A stretch of DNA of 64,000 nt from Palsa-601 sp963801185 (lineage in GTDB: Bacteria > Actinomycetota > Acidimicrobiia > Acidimicrobiales > Bog-793), in NCBI GenBank assembly GCA_963801185.1, contig CAWDDW010000003.1:2046001-2110000 (forward strand), read 5' to 3'. Every line of letters starts with the position of its first letter. Position 1 is the stretch's first letter. The notes beneath the pieces were generated by a model that worked only from the letters and a program-made list of their open reading frames with translations, was not told the DNA's origin and did not search any database. Made by a program: the position numbers and the translations under genes. This document shows positions 44,540 through 54,487 of the stretch, piece after piece.

Positions 44540-44572
44540 CCCGGGCCACCCGGGCCACCCCGGGAACCCGGG
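44540..44572. repeat. Four CCCGGG palindromes between convergent genes
   Basis: CCCGGG occurs at 44540, 44549, 44559 and 44567 in the 45 bp between the fdhD and MFS stops. Adjacent copies can pair as hairpins; with no U-tract it may be a weak bidirectional terminator. Confidence 0.45.
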
Positions 44573-44583
44573 CCTCCGCCTGC

Positions 44584-46266
44584 TCAGCTGGTGACGCCGA
44601 GCGGGCCGCCAGGCGGCGGTTCCGTAGCGATGGGCGCCACGGGGTCGACAGCCCCTTCGTCGGGGAACGGGTCGAGCTCGCCTGGGCCCCTCATCGTGCC
44701 GTGGATCAGCGTCGCCGCGAGCACGGCCGAGACGAGCATCAAGCCGGCCGCGATCCCGAGCGACAAGTCGAGGCCGTGGGAGAACGCCTGGTAGGCCGCT
44801 TGTGTCACCTTGTCGACGGCGGCTTTCAGTGCCGGGTCGCCCCGCTCTTCTTTCTGAGCCTGAGCCGAGATCGTTCCCGTCGTCACCGCCGTGATGATGA
44901 GCGTCTTGTACACGCTTGCCTTGAGGATGCAGACGCCCTTGGACTTGACGAGGCAGAGATGTGACAGACGCTTGGCGAGCTGAACGGTGAGCTGGCCGTT
45001 CACGATGGAACCGAGGATCGCCACGCCGCCCACCGCGCCGAGTTCCCGGCTCGTGTTCGTCGTCGAGGCCGCCATGCCGGAGTGCGCTGGTGGGATGACG
45101 CCAAGAGCCGTCGAGGTCACCGGGACGACCGCCACGCCGAAGCCGATCCCGGCCAGCGGAAGCGTCCAGCCGAGCGTGCTGATGCCGCTGTCCGGAGTCA
45201 GGTACACCGCCGTCAGCACGATCCCGAGAGTCCCGAGGAGGCAACCGAAAGTCATCGGTATCCGCGGTCCCATCTCTGCCACCCAGCGACCGGTGAACGC
45301 GCTCGCGATCACCATCGATCCCGCCATCGGGATGAAGTCGAGCGCGATCTGATACCCCGACTGGGATCCGACGACCTCGAGGTAGAGGGCCACGAAGAAG
45401 AAGATCGAAAAGACGCCGAAGTAGGTCGCGAAGGCGACGAAGGTCGACCCCGAGAACGCCGGCCGCAGGAAGTAGTGCACGTTGAGTATCGGGTTCGTCG
45501 CGCGCCGCTCTACGAGCGCGAACAACACCAGTCCTATGCCGCCTATCGCGAACAGGATCATGACCCACCACGCGCGGTATCCGGCGGTCTCGCCTGCGAT
45601 GGTGGCGAACGTCAAGGAGGAAAGTGCCCCGGCGCCGAGGACGAAACCGAGGAAGTCGAAGTGGTGGCCCACCTGGGGGTCGGAGTTCTCGGGCAGCACG
45701 AGTGCTGCACCTACCAGCGCGACCAGACCGAAGAAGAGGTTGAACCAGAACACCGCCCGCCAGCTCCAGACACCGACGAGCGCGCCGCCGATGACGGGGC
45801 CGGCTGCGAGCGCGAGGCCGGAGACGGCGGCCCACACGCCGAGCGCCTGAGCCCGGTCCCGCCGGTCGGTGAAGAGGTGCCGGATCATCGACAAGGTCCC
45901 CGGCTCAGAGGCCGCGGCACCGAGTCCCATGATCCCCCGTGCCGCCCAGAGCACGTCGATGTTGGGCGCGAGCGCTCCGAGCACCGAGCCGGCACAGAAG
46001 ACGCCGACCCCTACCAGCATGACCTTCTTCCGGCCGAGGAGGTCGCTCACGGTGCCGGCCGGCAGCATCAGGCTCGCGAAGACGAGCGCGTACGCGCTCA
46101 CCACCCACTGGAGCCCGCTCACGCCCACGTGCAGCGTCGACTGCACGTCCGAGAGCGTCACGCTCACGATCGTGTTGTCGAGGAACGTGAGGAAGAGGAC
46201 GAGCGACAGCGTCGCGAGGCACAGACGGGGGCGGGTCGTACCCTCGGGCACGCGGACGATGCTCAC
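44584..46266 (-). CDS. MFS transporter, DHA2 (EmrB/QacA) family, 14 helices
   Basis: A 560-residue exporter: motif FLTFLDNTIVSVTLSDVQ in the first helix region, GTVSDLLGRKKVMLVG (motif A) and WSWRAVFWFNLFFG. An insertion of about 60 residues near the C-terminus (CLVKSKGVCILKASVYKTL; AQKEERGDPALKAAV) probably forms a large outer loop before the last helix, and the tail is Pro-rich. GTG start. Substrate unknown. Confidence 0.87.
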   Translation of the reverse strand: MSIVRVPEGTTRPRLCLATLSLVLFLTFLDNTIVSVTLSDVQSTLHVGVSGLQWVVSAYALVFASLMLPAGTVSDLLGRKKVMLVGVGVFCAGSVLGALAPNIDVLWAARGIMGLGAAASEPGTLSMIRHLFTDRRDRAQALGVWAAVSGLALAAGPVIGGALVGVWSWRAVFWFNLFFGLVALVGAALVLPENSDPQVGHHFDFLGFVLGAGALSSLTFATIAGETAGYRAWWVMILFAIGGIGLVLFALVERRATNPILNVHYFLRPAFSGSTFVAFATYFGVFSIFFFVALYLEVVGSQSGYQIALDFIPMAGSMVIASAFTGRWVAEMGPRIPMTFGCLLGTLGIVLTAVYLTPDSGISTLGWTLPLAGIGFGVAVVPVTSTALGVIPPAHSGMAASTTNTSRELGAVGGVAILGSIVNGQLTVQLAKRLSHLCLVKSKGVCILKASVYKTLIITAVTTGTISAQAQKEERGDPALKAAVDKVTQAAYQAFSHGLDLSLGIAAGLMLVSAVLAATLIHGTMRGPGELDPFPDEGAVDPVAPIATEPPPGGPLGVTS

Positions 46267-46420
46267 CGCCGGACGCCCGCGTCGGTCCGCGGCTGCTCAT
46301 CGGGGCTGACAGCATGCAAGACCGGGATGGTTACCCCCTCCGGGACCAACGACTGGTTCGGCGATTCGTCATCCAGCGTCGCGCAAACACGCGCTCGTTC
46401 GGCGGCTTTCGTCATCACTC

Positions 46421-47248
46421 TCAGATTGCGATGCCGTCGAACAGGTCTACCTCCGGAAGCGGAGCCCCCGTGACGTCGCGGGCCCGGACGAAGGACTCGG
46501 TACCGAATACCTGGGCGAAGACCGCCGAGCCAAGGCGGAGGAAGAACCCGTTGTCACCCTGGCTGCCGTGGGCTTCGAGCGCCTGGAACTTCCGCTCGGC
46601 GAACTCGGAGCAATCGATGCGGGCAGCGATCATCTCGTCCGGCACGCCGAAATCGAGCGCGTCGGACGCCTCCGGCGGCGGGTCGAATCCGGCGGTCCGC
46701 AACACCTCGGCGAAGCGGGGTATCTCCGACCTCGGTATCACCGGGTAGTACAGCTTCGAGGCGATTCCGGTCTTGTCCATCGCCGACAGCGTGATGCGGT
46801 TCGCCTGGATGTGGTCGGGGTGCCCGTAGAAGCCGTTCTCGTCATAGGTCACCACGACCTGTGGCCGGTACCGTTCGATGAGCCCCGCCAGCCGGTCTCC
46901 GGCCGACTCGACCGAGGTATTCCAGAACGCGTCAGGGGCTTCGTTCTGCGGCCAGCCCATCATGCCCGAGTCGTGATAGCCGAGGAGCTCGAGATCGCTC
47001 ACCTGGAGCAGCTCGCAGCTGCGCTCGAGCTCCCGCCGCCGCTGGGCAACCACCGCGGCCGTGTCGTGTTCGGGATGATCGGGCTTGATCCCGCCCGAGA
47101 CGTCACCGAGCTCGCCGTTCGTGCAGACGACGAGGACGGTCCGGGCGCCCTCGCTCGCGTACTTGCAGAGGATCCCGCCGGTCGAGGATGCCTCGTCGTC
47201 GGGATGGGCGTGAACTGCCATGAGTGTGAGGCCAGAGCGGTCAGGCAC
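46421..47248 (-). CDS. PIG-L family deacetylase, mycothiol-type (Mca/MshB-like)
   Basis: A zinc-dependent deacetylase of about 275 residues. Zinc motif AVHAHPDDE near the N-terminus and GHPDHIQAN downstream are the LmbE signature; LLGYHDSGMMGWPQ and VVVTYDENGFYGHPDH are like mycothiol S-conjugate amidases and MshB. It should hydrolyse an N-acyl-glucosamine-inositol type substrate, either for mycothiol synthesis or for detoxifying mycothiol conjugates. GTG 47248 is chosen because TACGCT lies 6 nt upstream (leaderless); a start at 47317 is less likely. Confidence 0.83.
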   Translation of the reverse strand: MPDRSGLTLMAVHAHPDDEASSTGGILCKYASEGARTVLVVCTNGELGDVSGGIKPDHPEHDTAAVVAQRRRELERSCELLQVSDLELLGYHDSGMMGWPQNEAPDAFWNTSVESAGDRLAGLIERYRPQVVVTYDENGFYGHPDHIQANRITLSAMDKTGIASKLYYPVIPRSEIPRFAEVLRTAGFDPPPEASDALDFGVPDEMIAARIDCSEFAERKFQALEAHGSQGDNGFFLRLGSAVFAQVFGTESFVRARDVTGAPLPEVDLFDGIAI

Positions 47249-47254
47249 CGAAGC

Positions 47255-47260
47255 AGCGTA
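47255..47260 (-). promoter_or_regulatory. Leaderless -10 box (PIG-L deacetylase)
   Basis: TACGCT is 6 nt upstream of GTG 47248 on the minus strand. Confidence 0.5.
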
Positions 47261-47330
47261 GGCGGCGCTGCCAGATGGCCGACCGGGGGCGTGAGCCAGT
47301 GACCTCTCGTGCTGCAAAGATCATGCCACC

Positions 47331-48459
47331 ATGACAGCGTTGAAGCTCGCCATCGGGATGGCGATCGTGTTCGCGACGGCCGGCAGCATGACGGCGACCT
47401 TCGTGATGCCACGGGGCAATTCATGGGGGCTGCGGGTCTCGATCGTCGTCAGCCGCACCGTGCGGCTGGTCGCGGTGGCGATCACGCGCCCGATACGCAG
47501 TTTCGAGCGCAAGGACACCGTGCTCGCCATGGTCGCGCCTGTCGCCCTGCTCGGGCAGCTCGTGGTCTTCCTCGGGCTGTTCCTCGTCGGGTACGCGATC
47601 GCACTCTGGCCTTACACGACCTCGTTCGCCGTGGCGACCAAGCTGGCGGCCTCACAGTTGTTCACCGCGGGCCTCGCGGCATACCGGCGGCCCGGGCAAC
47701 TCGACGCTCGAGATCTTGGCCGCCGTCACTGGTGCCATCGCGATTGCTCTCCAGATCGGCTACCTGCCCGCGATCTACCAGGCGTTCAACAGGCGCGAGG
47801 CGCTCGTGACCTTGATGGAGAGCCGGGCGGGGTTGCCGGCGTGGGGACCTGAACTACTCGTCCGCCATCAGCTGGTGGCGAGCCTCGATGCCCTGCCTTC
47901 CCTCTACCGAGACTGGGAGATGTGGTCGGCGGACCTCGCCGAGAGCCACGTGAGCTACCCGATCCTGTTGTTGTTCCGCTCACCCGAGCCGGGCTACTCG
48001 TTCGTCCTGGCCCTGTTGGCCGTGCTCGACGCCGGCGCGCTGCAACTCTCGCTCATGCCTTCGAGCGCGCCGAGCGAGGCGAGATTCTGTGTCCGGATGG
48101 GTTTCACTGCACTGCGACGGATCGCGCAGACGCTTGGCTGGCGCTTCGATCCGGACCCCCATCCAGACGCCGATTTCGAGCTCACCTTCGAGGAGTTCGC
48201 CCGCGCGGTCGACCTCATCACGGGCGCCGGCATTTCCGTCGAGCGCACAGCGGAGGAGGCCTGGCCGCACTTCCGGGGTTGGCGGGTGAACTACGAGTCG
48301 CTGGCGTACCGCTTGGCGGACAGGCTCGTAGCGCCACGAGCCCCGTGGTCGGGCGACCGCCGCCACCTCCACGAGGAGCTGATGATGCCCCGGCGCCCGC
48401 CCCACAGGTCCCCGGGCACCGACTCCGCCTACGAGGCCGGCGACAGCCCGTCAGCCTGA
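47331..48459 (+). CDS. Conserved actinobacterial membrane protein, frameshifted
   Basis: The N-terminal part has two or three helices (LAIGMAIVFATAGSMTATFV; LLGQLVVFLGLFLVGYAIAL) and the part after the break has another helix and a soluble C-terminal region (GAIAIALQIGYLPAIYQAFN; ESRAGLPAWGPELLVRHQ). An extra G near 47678 splits the gene; removing it gives SQLFTAGLAHTGGPGNSTLE. The topology, with a pore-like helix pair followed by a cytosolic domain, recalls ion-channel-like proteins, but I do not recognise a selectivity filter and leave the function open. Confidence 0.65.
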
Positions 48460-48470
48460 GGTCGCGGACC

Positions 48471-48476
48471 TAGGAT
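48471..48476 (+). promoter_or_regulatory. Leaderless -10 box (aroA)
   Basis: TAGGAT is 7 nt upstream of ATG 48484. Confidence 0.5.
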
Positions 48477-48483
48477 CGGGCCC

Positions 48484-49794
48484 ATGGCCCCGCTCGACTC
48501 GATCGGACTCGAAGCGCGGGCGCTTCGGATAGTGCCGGCCGGGCAGGTCAAGGGGGTAGTCACTGCTCCTTCGAGCAAGAGCGTCACGAATCGGCTGCTC
48601 GTCATGGCAGCACTGGCCGAGGGCACAAGCACGGCCAGGCACCCGCTCGTGAGCGACGACACCGTGGCGATGGCCGTCGGCCTCGGTTGCTTCGGAGCGA
48701 GGGTCACCCTGACCGAGGAGGCCGCCGTCGTCTCCGGCACGGGCGGCGCGGTCGAGGCGCCGGCGGGGGTGGTGGGGGCGGGTTTGTCGGGAACGACCTT
48801 GCGTTTCTTGGCGGCTGTCAGCCTGCTCGCTCCTGGGCCGGTGACTCTCGACGGGGAGCCGCCGCTCCGCCGGCGGCCGCTCGGCGGCCTGCTCGGCGCG
48901 CTGGCCGAGGCTGGTGCCCGGGTCAAGAGCGCGGATGGTCATGCGCCGGTGGTAGTCGAGCCTTCCGGGTTCACCGGAGGGCACCTCGTCGTCGACGCCG
49001 CCGCCAGCTCGCAGTTCGCGTCGGCGCTCCTCTTGGTCGCTCCCTACGCCCGCAGCGACGTGCAGCTCCGGGTCGAGAACTTGGGCGCCGGCGGCTACGT
49101 CGAGATGACCGTGGACTCGATGCGGCGCTGGGGCGCCGCTGTCACGCGAAGCGACGAGGACACCTTCATCGTCACGGCGGGGAGGCACTACCTCGCGCGC
49201 GACGAGGAGGTCGAGTACGACGCGAGCGCGGCGGCCCACCTGTACTCCTTGGCGATGGCAGCGGGGGGAGAGGTGACGGTCCGCAACGCCGTTCGGACGT
49301 TGCAACCCGACTCGGCCATCGTCGATCTGTTCGCCCAGATGGGAGCCGAGGTGTCGTCGTCGCCGGGCCGTGGCACGACGGTGCGTGCCAGGACCGGGCA
49401 GCTGCGGCCGGTGACGGTGGATCTGAAGACGATGCCGGATCAGCTCCCGACCGTGGCAGTGCTCTGCGCCCTCGCGCCGGGGGTCGCGCATCTCACCGGG
49501 CTCGGCGTCGCCCGGGGCCACGAGACGGACCGGGTCGCGGCTGTAGCCACGGAGCTCGCCAAGCTCGGCGCGGACGTGGAGACGGAGTCCGACGGCATCT
49601 TGATCCGTGGTGGCAGGCCCCTTCACGGTGGCCTCGTCGAGACGTATGACGACCATCGGATGGCAATGGCTTTCTCGGTTCTCGGCGCGGTCGTGCCGGG
49701 GGTGACCATCGCCGCGCCGGGCTGCGTGGCGAAGACCTACCCCTGTTGGTGGGCGGACCTCTCGTCGCTCGGCGTCGGGGTCACGCCCGCCTGA
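48484..49794 (+). CDS. aroA: 3-Phosphoshikimate 1-carboxyvinyltransferase (EPSP synthase)
   Basis: A 436-residue EPSP synthase of the shikimate pathway. Substrate residues are in APSSKSVTNRLLVMAAL, GLSGTTLRFLAAV, the AASSQFASALLL block, the catalytic Asp of LKTMPDQLPTVAVL, HETDRVAAVATEL and YDDHRMAMAFSV. The PEP-site loop GLSGTTLRF is of the actinobacterial type rather than the GNAGTAMR of class I enzymes. It starts without a leader. The 3' end overlaps the convergent glycerate kinase gene by 58 bp. Confidence 0.94.
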   Translation: MAPLDSIGLEARALRIVPAGQVKGVVTAPSSKSVTNRLLVMAALAEGTSTARHPLVSDDTVAMAVGLGCFGARVTLTEEAAVVSGTGGAVEAPAGVVGAGLSGTTLRFLAAVSLLAPGPVTLDGEPPLRRRPLGGLLGALAEAGARVKSADGHAPVVVEPSGFTGGHLVVDAAASSQFASALLLVAPYARSDVQLRVENLGAGGYVEMTVDSMRRWGAAVTRSDEDTFIVTAGRHYLARDEEVEYDASAAAHLYSLAMAAGGEVTVRNAVRTLQPDSAIVDLFAQMGAEVSSSPGRGTTVRARTGQLRPVTVDLKTMPDQLPTVAVLCALAPGVAHLTGLGVARGHETDRVAAVATELAKLGADVETESDGILIRGGRPLHGGLVETYDDHRMAMAFSVLGAVVPGVTIAAPGCVAKTYPCWWADLSSLGVGVTPA

Positions 49795-50861
49795 CGAGGC
49801 CCACGCCGGTCAGGCGATGCGAGCCACTCCTCGACGACCCTCCGGACAAGGGCGGGCGCATCGGTGAAGCTCCTTTTCGGCCCGAACTGCTCGGACAGGA
49901 CTACGACAGTCGCTCCTGATCCGCGGGCGACCCGTGTCGCCTCTTCGGTCGCGCTCCCGACTATGCAGAGGACCGGCGGGCCGTGGGGAGCCCGAGTGCA
50001 CGCCGCGAGGACGCCGCCGACGACCTTGCCCTCGAAAGACCCCTTGTCGAACGAGCCCTCTCCCGTCACGACGGCATCGCAGCGCGACATCCGGTCCTCG
50101 AGGCCGATGGACTCGGCGACGACCCCGAAGCCGGCCTGCAGGCGGCCTCCGATCGCTGCGAGACCCCCGGCGAGCCCTCCGGCAGAACCGCTGCCGGCGA
50201 GCAGGGAGATGTCGCGTCCCGAAGCCCGGTAGAGGGCGGCGAGCTCGTCGAGCCTCTGGGTGAGGGCGAGGACCTGCGCCCCCGACGCCCCCTTCTGCGG
50301 TGCGAAACGGGTGGCGGCGTCGCGGAAGGGGATCGACACGTCGTACGCCACGAGGAGGTCGACCTCCCCGAGCGCAGCGCCGGCCGAGGGCGGGAAGGCG
50401 TCGAGCGCTTCGAGCGCGCCCCGGCCGCCATCGGTCGAGGCGGATCCTCCACAACCGACGACGACCTCCTTGACGCCGGCCGCCAGGCCGGCTCGGATGA
50501 GCTCGCCGACGCCTCGCGTCGTAGCCGCGAGAGGGTGGTTGTGCGCTGGCCCCCCGGCCAACTCGAGCCCGCAGGCCGCAGCGGCCTCGACGACGGCGAC
50601 GCGCCTGCCGGCGATCTCGGTGAGCCTCCATTCCGCCGGGAGCTCCCTGCCTAGGGGCCCCGTGACGGTGGCCTCACGGACCTCCCCCTCTGGCGCCATC
50701 GCCCGAGCAAAGCCCTCGCCGCCGTCCGACATCTCGAGTGCCTCCGGGCTCCAGCCGCTCGCGAGCGCTGCGGCCCTCGTTGCCTCGCAGAACGCCGTCG
50801 CGCTCATGGAGCCCCTGAACTTGTCGGGCAGTACGAGCAGCCGCGCTCGGGTCGTCGTCAC
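49737..50861 (-). CDS. glxK: Glycerate kinase (GlxK/GarK type)
   Basis: A 374-residue glycerate 2- or 3-kinase of the GarK fold: VLPDKFRGSMSATAFCEA, MSDGGEGFARAM, VVVGCGGSASTDGG, LLAGSGSAGGLAGGLAAI and GEGSFDKGSFEGK. It phosphorylates glycerate into central metabolism. It starts with GTG 36 nt after the tyrS stop on the same strand. Its last 58 bp overlap aroA in antisense, including a non-conserved C-terminal tail. Confidence 0.9.
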   Translation of the reverse strand: MTTTRARLLVLPDKFRGSMSATAFCEATRAAALASGWSPEALEMSDGGEGFARAMAPEGEVREATVTGPLGRELPAEWRLTEIAGRRVAVVEAAAACGLELAGGPAHNHPLAATTRGVGELIRAGLAAGVKEVVVGCGGSASTDGGRGALEALDAFPPSAGAALGEVDLLVAYDVSIPFRDAATRFAPQKGASGAQVLALTQRLDELAALYRASGRDISLLAGSGSAGGLAGGLAAIGGRLQAGFGVVAESIGLEDRMSRCDAVVTGEGSFDKGSFEGKVVGGVLAACTRAPHGPPVLCIVGSATEEATRVARGSGATVVVLSEQFGPKRSFTDAPALVRRVVEEWLASPDRRGPRQAGVTPTPSDERSAHQQG

Positions 50862-50897
50862 GGGGAGACGTCGCGTGGCGGCAAGCCGAGGCCGGCC

Positions 50898-52108
50898 CTA
50901 CCCGGTGCCCGCGTCGCCGTGCGCTATCCGGAACCACCGCCGCTTGCCGACGCGCAGCAAGGAGCCGTCCGCCGGGACCCTCTCGGCCTCCGGCTCCTTC
51001 GTCCCGTCGATCGAGACGCTCCCGGCCGCAAGCAGTCGTCGGATCTCCTTTCGGCTCGTCTCGGGCAGCGCGGCCTCGAGGACGGCGAACAGCCCGGTTC
51101 CGGGAGCCACTGTGACCGTAGGCGCATCGGTCGGAAGCTCCCGCTCCGAGAACGTGCGGGTGAACCACTCGCTCTCTTCCGTGGCGGCGGCGTCACCGTG
51201 GTAACGCGCCACGATCTGCCGCGCGAGGAACCGTTTGGCGTCCATGGGATGAGTGCTCCGGTCCTCGAGACCGTTGCGGAGCTCCTCCACGGTCCCGGCC
51301 GGGACCGTGGTGTACACCTCGAGATAGGGGACTATCAGGTGGTCCGGAATCGACATCGTCCGACCGAACATGTCCCGCGCGCTGTGGGCGATCGAGATGA
51401 AGTTGCCGAGGCTCTTGCTCATCTTCTCCCCACCGTCGATGCCTGCCGTGATCTTCGTGGTGATCACTATCTGAGGCGCCTGCCCCAGCCTCGACTGGTA
51501 GAAACGCCCCATCAGCTCGTTGAACAGCTGATCCGTTCCCACGATCGTCAGATCGGACTCGAGGGCATAGGAGTCGTACCCCTGTAGCACCGGGTAGAGG
51601 AACTCGTGCATGTGGATCTCGCTGCCCTCCTCGATGCGGCGCTGGAACATGTCACGGGCTATCAGCCGGCCGTGGTTCACCATCGAGAGGAGGGACATGA
51701 ACTCGTCGAGCGACATCGAGTCCCACCACTCGGAGTTGCGCCGGACCTCGAACACCTCGGGCTCGGTTCGCAAGATGACCGACACCTGGTTGATGAACTC
51801 CTCGGCGTTCGCCTCGATCTCGTCTCGCGAGATGACCGGGCGGGTCTGAGATCTGCCTGTCGGGTCGCCGACACGAGTCGTGAAGTCACCGATCAGGAAC
51901 ACCACGGTATGACCGGCGTCCTGCATCTCCCGCATCATCCAGAGGTTGACGCCGTGACCGAGATGCAGGAGCGGCGCCGTGACGTCCACGCCGTACTTGA
52001 TGCGAAGCTTGCGGCCGGAGCCAGCTTCTCCTTGAACTCCGCCAGCGTCACGATCTCGTCGGTCGTGCGCGCGAAGGAGTCCAGGAGATCTTGGGTCGTG
52101 CCCGGCAT
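50898..52108 (-). CDS. tyrS: Tyrosyl-tRNA synthetase, frameshifted near the N-terminus
   Basis: A class I synthetase with HIGH-like HLGHG (LLHLGHGVNLWMM), KMSKS in GGEKMSKSLGN and a C-terminal S4 domain (SRKEIRRLLAAGSVSIDG). The natural N-terminus, starting at ATG 52108, reads MPGTTQDLLDSF and TDEIVTLAEFKEKL in another frame; one base is missing near 52023 before SGRKLRIKYGVDVTAP. Because the gene is essential and otherwise perfect, a read error is likely. TAGGCT 8 nt upstream suggests a leaderless start. Confidence 0.92.
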
Positions 52109-52116
52109 GGTGGTCG

Positions 52117-52122
52117 AGCCTA
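52117..52122 (-). promoter_or_regulatory. Leaderless -10 box (tyrS)
   Basis: TAGGCT is 8 nt upstream of ATG 52108 and contains the TAG stop codon of the LLM gene. Confidence 0.45.
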
Positions 52123-53043
52123 GGGGCTGGCGGTGAGGTCCCTGAACGGTGCTGCGACCTCGCCGACGAAACGGGCCATCGCCTCGAACCGCTCCGCCCG
52201 GCCTTCACCAAGTGTGCGGTCCGGGAGGATGAACTCGTTCACACCGAGGCCGTCGTATCGCCCGAGCTCCTCGGACACCTGCGCCGGCGTCCCGGTGATC
52301 GAAGGTTGGCGGGTCACCTCAGCCGCCCAGGCGGCAATCTGACGCTGATCCTCGCTCATCCGCACGAGGGCCTGAGTGGACCGCTCGAGCGTCGCCGGGT
52401 CGCGCCCCACTGCGGCGCAGTGCCGCTCGAGCACCTCGAGCTTGTGAGAGATGCCCTCGGGCGTTCCCCAGTAGTTCCAGATGTCGGCGCGGCGCGCCGC
52501 GATGCCCATGGCGATCTTCTCGCCGGAGACTCCGACCAGCAGCGGCAGGTGGTCCTGAACCGGCTTCGGCTCACAGGGGGCGTCCTCCAAGTGGTACCAG
52601 CGGCCGTCGAAGTTGGACCACTCGTTGTCGAGAAGGGTGCGTACCACCTGGCAGGCCTCCTCGAGCCGGCCGAGCAGCTCGGGTATTTCGGGAAGGTCGA
52701 TCCCGTAGGCGATGTGCTCGTTGCGCTGCCACCCGGCTCCGAGCCCGAGGACGACGCGACCGTTGCTGATGCGGTCCGTCGTGGCGGCCATCTTCGCGAG
52801 GACGGCAGGGTGCCGGTAGGTGTTCCCGGTGACGAGCACGCCGAGACGGACACGCTCGGTCCGGGCCGCCAGCGCGCCAAGCGTCGTCCAGGCCTCGAGG
52901 CGTGGTTGCACAGGCGGGTCTGCTTGCGGCATGAAGTGGTCCGCCAGATAGACGGTGTCGAAGCCGACCCGCTCGGCTTCGAGCACCGAGGCGAGCACGT
53001 CGTCGAATGGCCGTTCGGTGGCGACCCAGAGCCCGAAGCGCAT
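52120..53043 (-). CDS. LLM-class F420-dependent oxidoreductase
   Basis: A 307-residue luciferase-like monooxygenase-family TIM barrel (MRFGLWVATERPFDDVLA; FDTVYLADHFMP; RVRLGVLVTGNTYRHPA; GRVVLGLGAGWQRNEH; LPLLVGVSGEK). Actinobacterial members of this type mostly use coenzyme F420. The substrate is unknown. It precedes tyrS by 11 nt and may share its transcript. Confidence 0.87.
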   Translation of the reverse strand: MRFGLWVATERPFDDVLASVLEAERVGFDTVYLADHFMPQADPPVQPRLEAWTTLGALAARTERVRLGVLVTGNTYRHPAVLAKMAATTDRISNGRVVLGLGAGWQRNEHIAYGIDLPEIPELLGRLEEACQVVRTLLDNEWSNFDGRWYHLEDAPCEPKPVQDHLPLLVGVSGEKIAMGIAARRADIWNYWGTPEGISHKLEVLERHCAAVGRDPATLERSTQALVRMSEDQRQIAAWAAEVTRQPSITGTPAQVSEELGRYDGLGVNEFILPDRTLGEGRAERFEAMARFVGEVAAPFRDLTASP

Positions 53044-53099
53044 TCCCCTTTATTACCTGATCCGCGGGCCGACGATCTCCGAGCGCTTCCGGACCGGTC

Positions 53100-54359
53100 T
53101 CAGCCGGCCACGCAGGCGGCCGGGAGGCGAACGCGGCCGAGTCCCGCCGGGGTCACCGCGTAGGCGACGGCGCCGATACGGGCGATGCCGCTCGGTACCT
53201 CCGCCGGCCCGTCCGGGCCCGTCGAGGCCTTCGTGGCTCCGCTCGAGGCGTTCGTGCACGCCAAGGTGCCGAGCCCTGCGACGAAGACGTTCGGTCCGGA
53301 CGCGAGCAGAACGACCGGCGCGAGTGTCGCCCGCACGCCGTGAGGGGGAAGGCCCGCATCCGCAAGGGGGCATCGGCCGAGACGCGCTCGACTTCGGTGC
53401 TGTCCCCGTCACTCACCGCCACTAGTGCGCCTCCCGGGCCGGCGACGAGGGACTCCACCTCCTCGCCGACGGGAAGCGAGAGGTCCGAGACAAGCAAGCC
53501 CGACCGGAGGTCGACGAGTGCGAGCCGGGTCGAGGCCGCAGGTGCCATCGCACTCGGGGTGAAGAGACTCGCGAGCACGAGACCCGAGCCCGGGACGACT
53601 GCCACGTGCTGGACCACGGCTCCCGGGAAGGACGCGACCGTATGGACGGTGCCGCTCGCGTCCACCTCCAGCAGCTGCCGCCCGGTGGAAACGAGGAGTG
53701 AGCCGCCCGGGCCGTCGAGGAGCGTCAGCCCGTAGCCGCGCCCGACGGGGATGGTCCTCACGACCTTCAGGTCCCGGGGGGCGAAGCTCGACGATGCTCA
53801 GGCGATATGGAGGCGTCCCGGCCGTCCCTCCGAGCACGAGGCGACTTTCGCCGAAGAAGAGCCCCTCGGTCGTGACGGCTATCGAGCTCGCGATCGGCGC
53901 CGCCCGGCCGAAGGCCGCCGACGCGATGGCTGAGCCGCTCCTTTCGTCGATCTCGACGACACGGAGCGAAGACTCCTCGGCGCCACAAGCCTCAAGGGCG
54001 AACAGCGAGCCCTGGGCCGCCGTGATCATCTCGAAAGTTCCCGGCATGGTGAGGTCATACGGCCACGCTCCGAGCTCGGTCGGAGCGGCGCTCGGCGCTG
54101 AGGCGCCGGCAGGCCGGCAAGTGGGGAGCCGCGGCCGCACAGCGGCATGGTGGCTGCGGCGGGTGGGCGCCCGCCCGACCCCGAGGGCCAGGCCCGCGAC
54201 GCCCGCCGCGATGACGATCGCCGCGACGCCGAGGGAGACGGTGGCGGACCGACGGAACAATGGCCGGACAACGCGTGGACCGATCAGGACCTCGTGGTCA
54301 ATCGCTTCGTGTCGCAAACCGCCGGTCCCTGCCTTCGCATCAGGTGTTACGCGTTTCAT
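53100..54359 (-). CDS. Membrane-anchored protein with propeller-like extracytoplasmic repeats, two frameshifts
   Basis: A short cytosolic N-terminus, one membrane helix (VSLGVAAIVIAAGVAGLALG) and an outer part with beta-propeller-like repeats (YGLTLLDGPGGSLLVSTGRQLLEV; VQHVAVVPGSGLVLASLF; VESLVAGPGGALVAVSDG). Two homopolymer indels split it: an extra C in a six-C run near 53784 (ELRP|RDLKVVRTIPVG) and a missing C in a five-C run near 53345 (RAFP|PHGVRATLAPVV). The true C-terminus is RVRLPAACVAG. ATG 54359 is a guess. No function can be assigned. Confidence 0.6.
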
Positions 54360-54487
54360 TCTAGGGACGCCCGAGACCCCGGCCGGCTTGCGCCGAATCG
54401 GGGAACGAGCGGCCTCGGTGAGGAAGCGCAACAGCCGGGCGCTTGTGGCGCCCGGCTGTCACTCCAAAATGCTTGCTTGACGCTGGC

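Noticed and set aside
54361..54487. CRISPR or tRNA signals in the short intergenic gaps
   Set aside because: No spaced direct repeats and no cloverleaf-like TTCGA-containing arms were recognised.
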